Shown here in pieces: positions 42,705-54,247 of a DNA stretch of 64,000 bases (its first letter is position 1; the number at the start of each line of letters is the position of its first letter). The notes beneath the pieces are model-generated. The model ran no database searches. It worked only from the letters and a program-made list of their open reading frames with translations, and was not told where the DNA came from. The stretch is from assembly GCA_907165275.2 (NCBI GenBank), contig OU015673.1:4975001-5039000 (forward strand), written 5' to 3'. The position numbers and the translations under genes were made by a program. The stretch comes from Zygaena filipendulae (taxonomy: Eukaryota > Arthropoda > Insecta > Lepidoptera > Zygaenidae).

Positions 42705-43029
42705 TAACGCTGCGTATACAGACTAAATAATATAACAAAACATGTTATATGACTTCGGCACGTTAGTTCTTTTTGTTTTCTTTTGTTATATAAAAGTACA
42801 ACAATCACTACCGCAGCTAGTGAAATGTCCTCCCAGCGACGACGTTGTGGATAGCATAGCACTGAAAACGAGAAATGACAATGGCTGTATAACATTGTTA
42901 TATTGCATTGTTATTCTAATGTATACAGTCTTATTTCATGTTGCAATGTCGAATAACAATGTTATATAGAGTGGACGTGTTATATTACACAAGTTATCTA
43001 ACATGTTACATAGTCTGGACGCACCGTAA
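42705..43029. mobile_element. Possible MITE with imperfect inverted ends
   Basis: Left CTGCGTATACAGACTAAATA with ACATGTTATATGACTT; right, reverse-complemented, GTGCGTCCAGACTATGTAAC with ATGTTAGATAACTT. Moderate similarity only. The frame at 42742-42969 lies inside it and is probably chance. Confidence 0.4.
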
Positions 43030-43466
43030 CATAATCTCAAACGCTCTATATGGAAAGAAATCACAAACTGATATTCTGTATTACTTACTACAAAGGACGT
43101 CGTGTATTTGTTTTTAAGTGAAACTTTGTTGGGCAAGGGTCGAAGAGAAAGGAAAAACAATTTTTGTGGTCCGTTATCGCGACGAACCTTATTAAGGCTA
43201 TAGTGAACTAGAACTCAGTTGTAGAAGGGAAACTGGGTTGAAGATCGGTGGGAGAGAAACGTCACGAACGGAAGTTGCAACGCACCTTAAGACGATTGTG
43301 AGTCTGTAAATTTTCATACAAAAAGCCATAACGTTTATCTCCCCTTAAACATAGATCAATTTTGATGTTTTTTTTACATGTTATTGATATATTGGATTAG
43401 TAGGTACGTTTATAATCTAAATAAATACTTAGGAGTGGTTATTAAGCCCGCCCGCCAAATTATTAA

Positions 43467-44238
43467 TTTGAATTTGGATTAATTAATTTGTTCCCGCCTC
43501 AGATCGATTTTAATGTTCTATGAATCATAAGTCCTGCGCTTCCCGCATCCAATGGAATCCCGCGACCTTCACCAGGTCGTCGCGCCGGTCCACCTTGTGG
43601 CCGGCTTACCCACGCAGCAACTTCCGTTCGGTCTTCTCTCCAGCCATAGCAGTAGGAAGCTGAGAAGGGCGGACATTTTATGGGTTCTGTAATTTTATTG
43701 ACGTGAAAAAGAGCCATAACTTTCAAACTTTGAATAAAATTACCTATTAGTATATTTATGAAGTACCACTATAACATACAATTTGAATTGTAATGCCCGC
43801 TCGACATTAACGCGAGAATCTGGCAATGTGGAGCTGATGTTCTCCTTCGTTTCTCGTGGTTTTATCGCGTTCTCGCCAGATTCTCGCGTTAATGTCGAGC
43901 GGGCATTACAATTCAAATTGTATGTTATAGTGGTACTTCAAAAATATACTAATAGGTAATTTTACTCAAAGTTTGAAAGTTATGGCTCTTTTTCACGTCA
44001 ATAAAATTACAGAACCCATAAAATGTCCGCCCTTCTCAGCTTCCTGCTGCTATGGCTGGAGAGAAGACCGAACGGAAGTCGCAGCGTGGGTAAGCCCGCC
44101 CGTAAGGTGGACCGATGCGACGACTTGGTGAAGGTCGCGGGATTCCATCGGATGCGGGAAGCACAGGACTGATGATTCATAGAACATTAAAATTTATTTT
44201 TAATATTAATTAAACAAATTAATTAATCCAAATTCAAA
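43467..44238. repeat. Giant inverted repeat, arms about 360 bp, carrying LINE fragments
   Basis: The arms 43467-43824 and 43875-44238 are complementary along nearly their whole length around a 50-bp loop. Near each outer end is a copy of a LINE C-terminal segment (CTTCCCGCATCC and GTCGTCG with GGTCCACC; protein-like DDLVKVAG...WMREAQ in one reading). The outermost block is TTAATCCAAATTCAAA and its complement. A transcript would fold into a hairpin of about 360 bp. Confidence 0.9.
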
Positions 44239-45324
44239 CTAAACTTAGGTAAAACATGAAGTGAATTACCATTTTCTGTGGCTGTAAGATCTTGTCATAT
44301 TATCTACACGTATAACAGTACAGGTAAAACAGAACTAACCTCTTATCATCCGTTAAGCCGGGTAATTTATTCAGCTCGATTGTAACGAGCTCCTTCGGAT
44401 AGATCCGTCTCTGCTCCGGTATTCCAGAGCTCAATCCCACACAGAACAGTCAGCATCGCAAATATTATGTAAACACTTTTGTCATTAAGGCACGCGCACC
44501 TACGTTGAAGTTTACCACTATTGTATTATTTTACTATTTTAAAGTGGATTAAAAAAAATAATAATAATAATAATTGCAATAAGATTAAACCATTTTCAAA
44601 AGCACAAAAGATAGAAGGTGCATCGACTCAGCTTATAAAACAAATGAAAAATAGTGTCACCTGGTGATTTTCGTACACAAAACGCATAGATACGCCTATT
44701 TGGTTACGTATTTAGTTACTGTTTTTAAAATTCACAGTTTTGGAAACATTGTGGAAAATTTACCTACTTGGGATGGCAGCAAAAGAAGTTTTGGGAAGGT
44801 TAGACCATTACTTCCTTTTCAACCGTGGCGCGTCTATATTTTATTTATTTATTGTTTTGTTGTCAGGCAACATGGGTCCATAGATTCACCTTACAAATTA
44901 ACATACATCTTTTCTCTATGACCAAAAAAGATAACATATTTCTGATGCTGACTCTACATAATGTAAATCGTACGAAAGATTTAAATGAAGAGTGGATAGA
45001 AGATTTAGTAGCGAGATTGTTTTTGTACTGAATTCGAAATCGTTACCTTCTGTTGATACATCCAGCGGTACATATCAAAGGTTTCGATGAAATTTATGAT
45101 TTACTTACAACCACTAGCGAATTAATCTTCGCTTTTTGCGTATTAGCAAAAACTGTTTTTGTAGGGTCCGTAAACAAAGAGAACCATCGAAACTGCTGCT
45201 TTCTAAACTGACCCAAAAACAAAACGATGCGTTGTAAAAACTAATTCCTACAATATTATAGGTATAGCTATACGTATTTACGACCGACCTAATTAACAAT
45301 TAGGCACAGCAAAAACTACTTATC
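44239..45324. other. Non-coding sequence
   Basis: An (AAT)n run at 44552-44573 is the only clear feature. 43030-43466, 45706-46004 and 46536-46837 are similar and hold nothing recognised. Confidence 0.4.
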
Positions 45325-45445
45325 ATTCTATTATATTTATTTATTTATTTATTAAACCAAAACAAAAAAAGGAACATGGTGTTGATACACAAGTTAGGTA
45401 GGTACTAATAATTGGGTACTAAACAAAAATGCTTTTCAAACCTAT
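45325..45445 (-). mobile_element. LINE 3' end fragment with (TTTA)n tail
   Basis: A run of ATTTATTTATTTATT at about 45335-45352 is followed by AAACCAAAACAAAAAAAGG and unique sequence. It looks like a retroposon 3' end on the - strand, of unknown family. Confidence 0.3.
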
Positions 45446-45582
45446 TTTTTTTTTTTTATGTCATAGGGGGCAAACGGGCAAGTGATACACCTGCTGGTAA
45501 GTGATTACCACCGCCCATAGACATCTGTAACACCAGAAGGCTTGCAGGTGCGTTGCCGACCTGGAATGGGGATGGGAACCTA
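45446..45582 (-). mobile_element. 5'-truncated SINE, same 3' region as 17479
   Basis: The + strand reads poly-T, ATGTCATAGGGGGCAAACGG, then GGTAAGTGATTACC and GGTGCGTTGCCGACCTGG, the reverse complement of the 3' half of the SINE at 17479-17836. The tRNA-like head is missing. Confidence 0.7.
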
Positions 45583-46004
45583 TCTACATTACATAAAACA
45601 ATAGTAATCATGCTACACTTACACCATGATGATTAGCCTTACAATGGCCTCCGCACGAGGTAGTCCTGTGTCGCGGAGGCCCTTATCGATTTTACACCTT
45701 TTTTTTACAAATCCTATGTAACTTAAATTATATAAGGTTTGGAATAAAAACATTTTTTGTTATATATAAAATATCTAAGTCCAATTTTTGTACAAGCTAC
45801 TACAGCATGGGAGCTAATAGAGTCCATCATTAGACTTCAGCTTATTGTATTTTATAGCTGAGGCAATAAAAATGTCGCGGGTTCTTGGAGAATTAAGCTG
45901 AACTGCTAGGTATTAACTATTATTTTCTAGTGCGAAAGAGTGATGTGAAAAGTTCTTGTTCTTCAATCAAATTTTCACATTTTACATTTAACTCAAAGCT
46001 ATCA

Positions 46005-46213
46005 TCCCTGCTAATATTATAAATGCGAAAGTAACTCTGTCTGTCAGTCTGTTACGCTTTCACACCTTATCGGCTCAACCGATCATAGCATAGATACATT
46101 TTGCATAGATACACGTTATCAGGCGTACACTGAAGGACATAAAGTACTTTTTATCCCGGAATTCCTGCCGGAACTCCGAAACTAACGCGGGTGAAACCGC
46201 GGGGAACTGCTAG
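46005..46213 (+). mobile_element. Helitron-like repeat with intact ends
   Basis: Starts A|TCCCTGCTAATATTATAA, ends ACGCGGGTGAAACCGCGGGG then AACTGCTAG|T. GTCTGTCAGTCTGTTACG in the body. Confidence 0.8.
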
Positions 46214-46304
46214 TACCTACCTACTAAATATGTTTGGCAGAAGTGGTCCGACACAACAACTGCTATATACAACTGCCGAAATAGGATAAATATAGGTACA
46301 AAGT

Positions 46305-46535
46305 ACCCTATACATATAGGGTACCTTCTCTGCACCCCTGACAACGTATATGCAAAATTTCATGAGATTTCACCGGCGTTAATTTTGGAGTTCTGATGTC
46401 CTTTTCTGTACCCCTGACAACGTGTATGCAAAATTTCGTGATGATCGGTTGAGCCATTAAGCCGTGAAATCGTAATAGACAGACTGACAGACAGACGGAC
46501 AGACAGACAGAGTTACTTTCGCATTTAGTTATACC
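46305..46535 (-). mobile_element. Helitron-like repeat, partly duplicated
   Basis: CCCTGACAACGTATATGCAA and again CCCTGACAACGTGTATGCAA show that two copies are joined; the right end holds a GACAGACAGACGGACAG run and TTACTTTCGCATTTA. Confidence 0.6.
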
Positions 46536-46837
46536 TACGAAACAGGATATTATACCACTAAAATTATGTTATGTATACCTATATTTTCTAGGCTGAAAAG
46601 ATAAACGACTTCTGTGGGTTATTCACCATCCGCTTGCATCTTATTATACCGGAGTTATTCCATTCATCCATCTAAGCGGGGTAGAGCGTTTTGCATAACA
46701 ACTGACGGTTTGTTCAAAACGTTATAAGGATCAGCGAAGCATAAAAAGAATATAAACATAGGTAGCTATCTAATATTGAAATCTGTGAAGAATCTGTAGT
46801 CCTTTACGATAAGGTTTTTTAAGCAGCTTTATTAAAA

Positions 46838-47111
46838 TATCTGGCCGTAGTAGGTCACTATGCTTGCCAGCTAAGCATGGTTCCGGGTTTGATTCCCGGC
46901 GGGGATGCAGTTTGTGTAATGAACACCGGGTTCTACTTTCCAGTCTGGGTGTGTTTTTATATCTGTACTATAATATAATTATATTATGTAATTCTATGTA
47001 GTTTATACCACGTTTGCTTGGTTTTCCACGACACAAGCTAATAATAGCTTATACTGTGGGATCAAGTAGATCTGTGTGTTGTGAAGTGGATTATTATTAT
47101 TATTATTATTT
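46838..47111 (+). mobile_element. tRNA-like SINE with (ATT)n tail
   Basis: A B-box-like GGTTTGATTCC lies at 46886-46896 in a hairpin (CCGGGTTTGATTCCCGG). The body includes ACACAAGCTAATAATAGC and ATCAAGTAGATCTGTGTG, and the end is (ATT)n at 47090-47110. The A box is weak. The 3' part recurs inverted at 53927-54110. Confidence 0.6.
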
Positions 47112-48666
47112 GAATGACCTTTGTATCCATGAAATACCTACATACTACCTATATGAATCTGAATAAACTTAAATTTCATAAATTTGATCGGTTGAGTAGT
47201 CGGCGTGGCGTGACAGTGAAAAAAAAAAGTACAAATAAATGAACTTTTATGGATTTATAATAGGACACATTTATAAGGATAAGTAAGGACTGTTTGTAAA
47301 GGTTGATATCTAACAAGAGATTGCGTACCTACTGTTTCTAAGAAAAAGCTTTCCTGTATGCAGTCTCCAACACTAAATTATGATTGAACGCCAGCTTCGA
47401 AAACGCTTGGTTGGTTATAAAATATAAAACTAATGGCTCGTAATGGACAGGAGGCGTCAATCAATATTAATAGAATTTGCATAAAACGCTCCCAAGATCA
47501 ACGAGTTGACTAAAAAATATGACGTTCATAAATTAGTGACGATGTCTAGTGCTCTCTTAGTCTTGGAAAAAAGCGACGAGATATTCTAAGCAGTTCTGTC
47601 CTACATTTACCAAAACTGAAACAAGAGAATTGCTGGTGAAACCATGGGGAATAACTATGTCTCTATATCGTCTATGTGTATTTCTGTATGTATACTATAA
47701 AACTGAAAGGTCATTGAATCATAAACTAGACACGAAATCTAGAAAACTTACTTGACAGCTTGAAGCTGCAGGTTTATGGAGAGTAGAAACTAGCTAAGAT
47801 AGGATTTCACTGAGTCCCCGCAGGAACTCCCAATTAACGGTTTTGAAGTTTGAAATCTGACACAAAATTTCCTAATAGGTATGGCGTCCGCTGAGGAGGT
47901 GAAATTAAGGGTTCAAAGTTGTTATTTATTTAAGCTTATTGTACAATAGGGTACAAAAGTCGAACTTAATGCCACAATGGAATTCTTTACCAGTCAACCT
48001 TCACGATGTTCAGGTGGAGATTATACTCTTACATGATATTTTGGCATGTTGCATGTTGAGTTTGCTAGAGAATCCCAATAAATGAAAAGTATTTTTTTAA
48101 TTCGTCCTCTTAAAGTATATTTAATGATAATGACGATAACGACCGCATTAAAAATTACCATTCACACCCAAAATTTCGTTTAAGAAAAATTATAATAAAA
48201 TGGTAAAAGAACTCAAAACTTGTTAGCATTAAAATATTATAAAACTTAAATACGAGTAAATATCAAAGGTCAATTTCTTGTTGAAATGCACGTAAATTTC
48301 TGTCGTTGCTTGTACACTGATTAAAACAAGTACTACTTTAAGATTAGTGGGGCTTACGTACAGTCGCAAATAACGGCAGCGTTGCGACCCGAGCGGCTTG
48401 CGGCGTGGTGTTTCTTTTCTCAGCTTAGTTCCAGCCGCAAACAAAATGACTATCCGATTCTACGATAAATTAAACCCGAATTGGAAACTTATACACCGAC
48501 TTTATTTCATTTATGAGTTATATAAATTCAAAGTATTATTAAAACCAAAGTAATTATGCAAACTCAATTTAATCCAATCCGAATTATACATTGAATACGA
48601 GCTTGCATATTATTTCAATGTTGTAAATTATGATTTGATCACCCATACATTGATTGCTTTAGTACG
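47112..48666. other. Non-coding sequence
   Basis: A degenerate Helitron-like end may lie near 47810-47840 (GAGTCCCCGCAGGAACTCCC). Nothing else stands out. 48703-49144 contains a C9 run at about 49040. Confidence 0.4.
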
Positions 48667-48702
48667 ACTAGCTGTCACCCGCGGTTTCACCCGCTACAGC
48701 TA
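48667..48702 (-). mobile_element. Helitron-like 3' terminus only
   Basis: CTAGCTGTCACCCGCGGTTT then CACCCGC; nothing further of the element. Confidence 0.45.
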
Positions 48703-49144
48703 TTATTTATGTATTTACACAAAAATATAATGTATCATAGCAGTTGTTGCTTTATAGTTTGAGGTAGCGCTGTGTGATAATGTTAAATGTCCTTCTTACT
48801 GGTTTCATTGCGCAGTGTTATTACTTGTCCTTTTTTTACAACTATTGCACACAAATACGCCAGAAACAGACAAAAAGTAATTATTCACCAGAGTGCTGAA
48901 CGTGCTGAACAAAAAAGCTTGAAAGAAAATTGGTAAAAGAACACTTTTCATTCAAGTGCGCCAGTTAACGGAGGCTTTGTCAAAAGTTTCATTAGCTTTT
49001 TATTTCCCAAAGCCTCAGTAGTGATTTACTTGGAGACCCCCCCCCCGCGCCTCCTCCTCCAAAACTGTTCATTACATGACTAGGCTTTCTTCTAGACCTG
49101 CAACAGAAGATTTGATTAGAATAGACTGAACAGGTGTGCTACAA

Positions 49145-49359
49145 TCCTACTAATATTATAAACGCGAAAGTTTGTAAGAATGGATGGATGGATGGTTGGA
49201 TGTTTGTTACTCTTTCACGCAAAAACTACTGGATGGATTTAAATGAAACTTTACAATAATATAGCTTATACATCAGATTAACACATAGGGTACTTTTCAT
49301 CCCGGAATTCCCGCAGGAACTCCAAAATTAACGCGGGTGAAACCGCGGGGCACAGCTAG
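49145..49359 (+). mobile_element. Reference copy of the Helitron-like repeat
   Basis: 215 bp starting A|TCCTACTAATATTATAAA and ending in a hairpin (CGCGG-GTGAAA-CCGCG), eight bases (GGCACAG plus the preceding G) and CTAG|T. The TC start, CTAG end, hairpin just upstream and insertion between A and T are the known marks of Helitrons. No helicase is encoded, so it would be mobilised in trans. An alternative reading as a SINE-like element cannot be excluded. Confidence 0.78.
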
Positions 49360-51137
49360 TTCTATATACATAAACAATCTTCTTCAATAAAATGTACCTA
49401 CATTACAAGACTAGAAACAACAGAAAAACAAAAGTTAACAAAACAAACAAAAGTTTAACAAGAAGAAATGTTATTTTAATGCTATTCTACTTGAACTATG
49501 GAGACAAAACCAATCATTCCTCTAATTTTTCCTTTATTCTCGTTACAATAATGGTTTAAATTTTCTATTATGAACGTTACAAAACATCGAGCGGGATGCA
49601 ATGCGGTGCTGCATGCTTATACAAAACTATAATATTATTTCTCTGTGCACAGATGGAAGAACGAGCAATGTGCAGGAAGCCAGAGTAGTTCGCAGTCTTG
49701 TATGGGCCTTAGGTAATCATGCGGCTGAATAGTCTAACTTAATACTAGTAAGTTGGCGGTGGGCCTTTATCTGGATGCAGCGGACCGTTTCATGGTTATA
49801 GTTTTAACCACAGAAAAAAGAAATAACTAGAGATGACATGTAGGCGGGGCAGGCGCGCCACGGTTGCTAAGCAAGTTAGAGTAAATGCTCTAACTTTCCA
49901 AACAGTTCTTTTGTTGCACAGTTGATGAAGAGTTTTGTGCACCACAATCATCCGGCGACACCGGTTTTCGTTTGTTTCCATACGAAACTGAGTGGATGTC
50001 ACTTCTATCTGTGCTGTGGTGTGCGTAACTATTGTTACGAGGGTCATAATATTTTTCAAACTAATCTTTCCCCTTGAACCATTTCGTCTCCGAATTGTTG
50101 CCGAAAAAATAAAGGCATTGTGTACAATTTTAGTTTTTTTTATGGTCGTGAGTTTTGATGAATCAGTCGCTTAAATACACAAAGAAACATACCTACCCAT
50201 TCTAGGTGACCCATTTGACTGAACTTATGAAACTGAAAAGTTTAACTACTGAGAATAGACCCATTTTTTGATGGACCTAGTGAGTCTCTGGAACTACCTA
50301 ATGAACTGATTTCGAAATTATTTTACCAACTTGTACACTGAGAGATGAGAGAAAAATAGGGGCTCGTTCGAGAAATTTCGCGACCGAAAGTTCCCCACCG
50401 AAGGTCGATTTTCAATATTTCTGCTACTGGTGTTCGGTTGTACACCATATTTGGCCAGTAAACTCTTCTGTAGTTTGCACTTCATTGACACCAACGCGGA
50501 GTCGGTCGCTGTGCCTACTGGTCACTGATATTATGTCGCTAAAACATCTTTCGAGCGACCGAAACCTCTTCAGTCTGATTTATTTCTCTCCGTGTAGGAA
50601 TTTACACCATCGCCGAATGATATACGATACTTTTATCTCGAATCAAAGACTATCCGAGTTAGTAACGAGTATTTTAGGTCTTCAATATGAGATAGGATAT
50701 TGCTGACTCATTATGAGATTTACTTGGTTTCCACAACACAAGCGTGTATAGAATAACCACAAGAATAACCGTCAGGCTGAGTCAGGCTTTTGTAATTTAG
50801 TGGCCGGCAACCCTATAAATAAACATCAGACAGCGTTAAATATTTATAAGTACAAGTTATAAAGAAACTCCAACTCAAATTTGTTGAGTTAACTCAAATC
50901 ATTAACGACTAGAGCCGACAGCGTACACTCGTTAAGTTTCAAAATGCTCGCATAATCTGACGCAAACCGCAACTGTCCAATTTCAAGTTAACTAAGTTCA
51001 GAACTGCACATTTTGAGCTCGTTAAAAACTTTTTAAATTGTTATACAAAAAAGTGTACACTGTTTTGGTTTATACAAATGTATTTTTCCATATTTTGTTT
51101 GAGGGAATTTAGAGATTCCCACAGGTACTCTTTGATG
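49360..51137. other. Non-coding, unassigned
   Basis: The part 50360-50720 has higher GC and scattered GACCGAAA/TTTCGGTC-type motifs, but no clear boundaries or frame. The rest is AT-rich. 52421-52871 and 53507-53926 also hold nothing I recognise. Confidence 0.35.
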
Positions 51138-51333
51138 TGCCGGAACGAGAAAGGTAATTTTAAGTAAAGATTTTAAAAACAAAACTGCCGCACTCAAAGA
51201 CGTTCATTAAACTAATTAAGTCTTTAGTTAAATGCCAATTAACATTAATTTAATGACCGTCTTTAAAATCGTTTTGTTTTTAAAATCTTTACTTCAAATT
51301 AAGTAATCATTAAAACGACTCTGAGTGCGGCCG
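51138..51333. mobile_element. MITE family C, left-degenerate copy
   Basis: It contains AAAACAAAACTGCCGCACTC, ATGCCAATTAACATTAATTT and ends GACTCTGAGTGCGGCCG. It lies 26 bp from the next copy at 51359, making a tandem pair. Confidence 0.7.
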
Positions 51334-51358
51334 TAAGAAATAGAAGTAGGTAACTAAC

Positions 51359-51594
51359 CGCCGGACTCAGAGTCGACTTTAATGATTACTTAGTTAAGTA
51401 TAGATTTTTAAAACAAAACTGCCGCAATCAGACAAGTTTAATAAATTATTGTTAGATGGCATTTCACTAATTAAGTTACATCTCATTAAAAGCCAATTAA
51501 CATTAATTTACTGAACATCTCTGATTGCGCCAGTTTTGTTTTAAAAATCTATACTTAACTAAGTAATCATTAAAGTCGACTCTGAGTGCGGCCG
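51359..51594. mobile_element. MITE family C, complete copy
   Basis: 236 bp with long terminal inverted repeats of about 70 bp (CGCCGGACTCAGAGTCGAC at the left, GTCGACTCTGAGTGCGGCCG at the right; both continue through TAATGATTACTTAGTTAAG and AAAACAAAACTG). A decayed end fragment of the same family is at 37808-37862. Confidence 0.8.
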
Positions 51595-51633
51595 TAAACT
51601 AATTAGACTGAAATTCTAGCTTAATATTTTGAA

Positions 51634-51807
51634 TGTGAATGTGAATTATTTGTTACACTCTTACGCTTTAATTACTCAACCGATCATCATTAATATTATA
51701 CCTACATACACGTTGAGAGGGGTACAGAACAAAATATAAGTAGTACTTTAATCTCGGAATTTCTGCTCTCTCGACCGTGGCTGGGTGAAACCGCGAGAAA
51801 CAGTTAC
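51634..51807 (+). mobile_element. Helitron-like repeat, diverged
   Basis: TTACTCAACCGATCATCATT in the body and GGGTGAAACCGCGAGAAACA at the end. Confidence 0.5.
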
Positions 51808-51884
51808 TTATATTCTCTAAAGCTAGAAATTAGAATATGGAACTATTAGGCATTTTGTACCTGTTTGAATGAAGTCCACAGAGA

Positions 51885-51929
51885 TCCCGCGGGAATCCTG
51901 AAGCTAGTGCGCGTAAAACCACGGGCAAT
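51885..51929 (+). mobile_element. Helitron-like 3' fragment
   Basis: ATCCCGCGGGAATCCTGAAG then GTAAAACCACGGGCAATAGC. Confidence 0.4.
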
Positions 51930-52156
51930 AGCTTATTTTTTTTATGTAAAATAAATAAGTAACGTACGTAGAAAATAGATAGGTACACAGTATTTGCGCA
52001 ATTCGTTTCACGAAATACATCAAATCACAATTCCTTATATACAAGTAGGCAATATGGAATCCAATTTAGCTGCAGATTACTAATGATTTGATTGTGATCC
52101 TGTGCCAAAAAGGTTCAATTACTTTGTCTAGGCAGAGTCTTAGGTTACCAAAATAT

Positions 52157-52230
52157 AAAGAAAGAAAGAAAGAAAGAAAATGCATTTATTTGGAAATAGA
52201 GACACAACACAATTACAGTTAGTTAATATT
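52157..52230 (-). mobile_element. Short LINE 3' terminus with (CTTT)n tail
   Basis: On the - strand the end reads AAATAAATGC then a (TTTC)n tract. The same terminal sequence (GCATTTATTTGGAAA on the + strand) recurs at 55585-55600. Confidence 0.4.
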
Positions 52231-52294
52231 ATTACCGAAAACGGATTTTATTAATTTTTTTTTTATATTTGAGATGAGAATCTAACACTGAACC

Positions 52295-52420
52295 TTTTAA
52301 TTATTTATTTATTTATTGTTAACACATACGGTATAGGACCAACTACAATGGTTAACAAATACTAGTAGGCCTCGCCTACAACTCCTCACAAATCTTCAGA
52401 CATACTGAATAATAATATTA
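52295..52420 (-). mobile_element. LINE 3' end fragment
   Basis: It starts on the + strand with ATTTATTTATTTATT, followed by AT-poor sequence (GGCCTCGCCTACAACTCC), the usual appearance of an inverted retroposon 3' terminus. No coding sequence was recognised. Confidence 0.3.
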
Positions 52421-52871
52421 ATACGTCCCTTGTTTAACTTTACACACTTTATCAAAGACAAAAATTACTCATAACTAAACTGATAAAATCCAAACAATTC
52501 GTATTATAAAATTAACTTTTAACAAAAAATAAAATAACTACCTACTACCTAAATGACTGAAAATGCTATATCCCACAAATTTTCTCACTTAAGCCACCCT
52601 TGTTCTAGTTGGTACGAAGTTGAAGAGAAGATAAATTGTTTCCAAATTTAGCAACCGATCGTTTACCGTAGCCCTGAAAACGGTTGTTCCCATAGTACGA
52701 GTAATATTTAATCTGCGGTTAGTTAAGTAACTTGTAAATAAGTTATTTCGGCCACGCGGTTCGCAAACAATGTACGCAACTCGCCTGAACTCCGGAGATA
52801 GGGGGCGGACACAATACCGTATTGTAGCGTCTTGCAGCTATCGTAGGGCGAGTCAACATCGGGGGTTGGGC

Positions 52872-53265
52872 TAGGGTTGCCACCTTTTTTTAATAGTTTT
52901 TTTTTTAATATAGTATTTTTCCGAAAAAAGATACAAAACTATATATAGTACTTTTGGAAAATTCAGGGGAAAAAATAGTACATAGATATTTATTTTTAGT
53001 CATTATGTATCGGGAAGCATTCTATAAAGTATTGCTAGTTCGACAGTTGACGTTTCGTTGCCGCTGATGCGTTTCATTCTGAAATCCCCCGTGCAACGCT
53101 ACGGATGCGTTCCCGACCAGTCACACTCACAGTTAATATGAACCAGCGTGACAGCTGCATTAGGTATAAAAATATAGTATTTTTCGTACTATATTATTTT
53201 TCTATAAGTACAATTGACTGAAATATAGTACGAAACTATATAATATAGTACGGGTGGCAACCCTA
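52872..53265. mobile_element. TA-flanked MITE, mariner-like
   Basis: The ends TAGGGTTGCCACC and GGTGGCAACCCTA form 13-bp perfect inverted repeats that include the TA pair expected of Tc1/mariner insertions. The interior repeats ATATAGTAC motifs near both ends. 394 bp, non-coding. Confidence 0.82.
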
Positions 53266-53270
53266 GGCTG

Positions 53271-53506
53271 GGCCCTTATTCACTATGACCAACAACATTC
53301 CTTGCCCATAACGCGCGTCACAAAAACGCCTTTCCATACGTTCTCGATGCCAAGATATTAGAAATTATTATTCTTTATGCCATAAGAAACGTTATAAATG
53401 TATTTTTTTGCAGTAAAACTTCTTTGATTACGAGGGAAAGACAGTTTCTGCGGCGTCTTATCTTAGCGCGGCGTGTTATGGACTATGGTCATAGTGAATA
53501 AGGGCC
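53271..53506. mobile_element. MITE family D, intact copy
   Basis: 236 bp with terminal inverted repeats of about 20 bp: GGCCCTTATTCACTATGACC at the left and GGTCATAGTGAATAAGGGCC at the right. It sits directly next to the mariner-like MITE at 52872. Confidence 0.8.
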
Positions 53507-53926
53507 TGGGCTGTTTAGAGGAAATATTAAGGAATGTTGCCAGACAAGAGAAACGATTATCGAGTTTGTTGACAATATCTTGCGGTAGAAAAGATTAATT
53601 TACAGGAAGTACGTTCAGTGTCGGTCGATCTGATCGTACTTTTCTATAGATTTTATTTTTTATTTTTAGACGTGCGTAAAACAAATAAAACAATACAGAG
53701 GGGAAAATGACTTAGCCAAATGGACGAACTTGAATGAATTTTCATTTGAGGAAGAACGCAGGGTAATAATTATTTATCTAATATTATATACTAATGGTAA
53801 CTACACAAAAGACATATTAGGTTCACAAATAAATTATCGCAAAACACAATACAATTAGGTATAACTCACTCAATATGCAGTAAACATAAAAATTCATTAA
53901 TTGTTAGGTAAAGAAATAACTAATAC

Positions 53927-54110
53927 CTACAATAATAATAATAATAATGATCCACTTCACAACACACAGATCTACTTGACTCACAGTAAGCTACTATTAG
54001 CTTGTGTCGTGGAAACCAAGCAAACGTAAACAATGAACATAAACTTATTTTTATACGTTTATAAACAAAGATTGATGGTTCGGATCCGGCTCGAAGGACC
54101 AAATATAAAC
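53927..54110 (-). mobile_element. Partial copy of the 46838 SINE, inverted
   Basis: (AAT)n at 53930-53948 is followed by GATCCACTTCACAACACACA and GTAAGCTACTATTAGCTTGT, the reverse complement of the 3' part of the SINE at 46838-47111. A GGTTCGGATCC piece follows at about 54078. Confidence 0.6.
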
Positions 54111-54124
54111 GCCAGGATGTGATT

Positions 54125-54247
54125 TAGATTAAAATTATTTCACTTATAGGAAGCTACAATGATCTTAAGGGACATAGGGTACTTTTAATCCCGAAATTCC
54201 CGCGGGAACTCTGAAATTACCGCGGGTGACACCACGAGGGTCAGCTA
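54125..54247 (+). mobile_element. Helitron-like repeat, 5'-truncated
   Basis: TTTCACTTATAGGAAGCTAC, TTCCCGCGGGAACTCTG and GTCAGCTAG at the end. Confidence 0.6.

Noticed and set aside
42575..42969. Overlapping frames at 42575-42895 (-) and 42742-42969 (+)
   Set aside because: They fall in a probable inverted-repeat element and have biased, hydrophobic composition.
43499..43726. 75-codon frame on the - strand, proline/arginine-rich
   Set aside because: It is one out-of-register reading of the LINE fragment in the large foldback, mirrored on the other arm.
46862..46920. Possible tRNA gene (B box and hairpin)
   Set aside because: No cloverleaf or acceptor stem could be drawn and the sequence continues into a SINE body with an (ATT)n tail.
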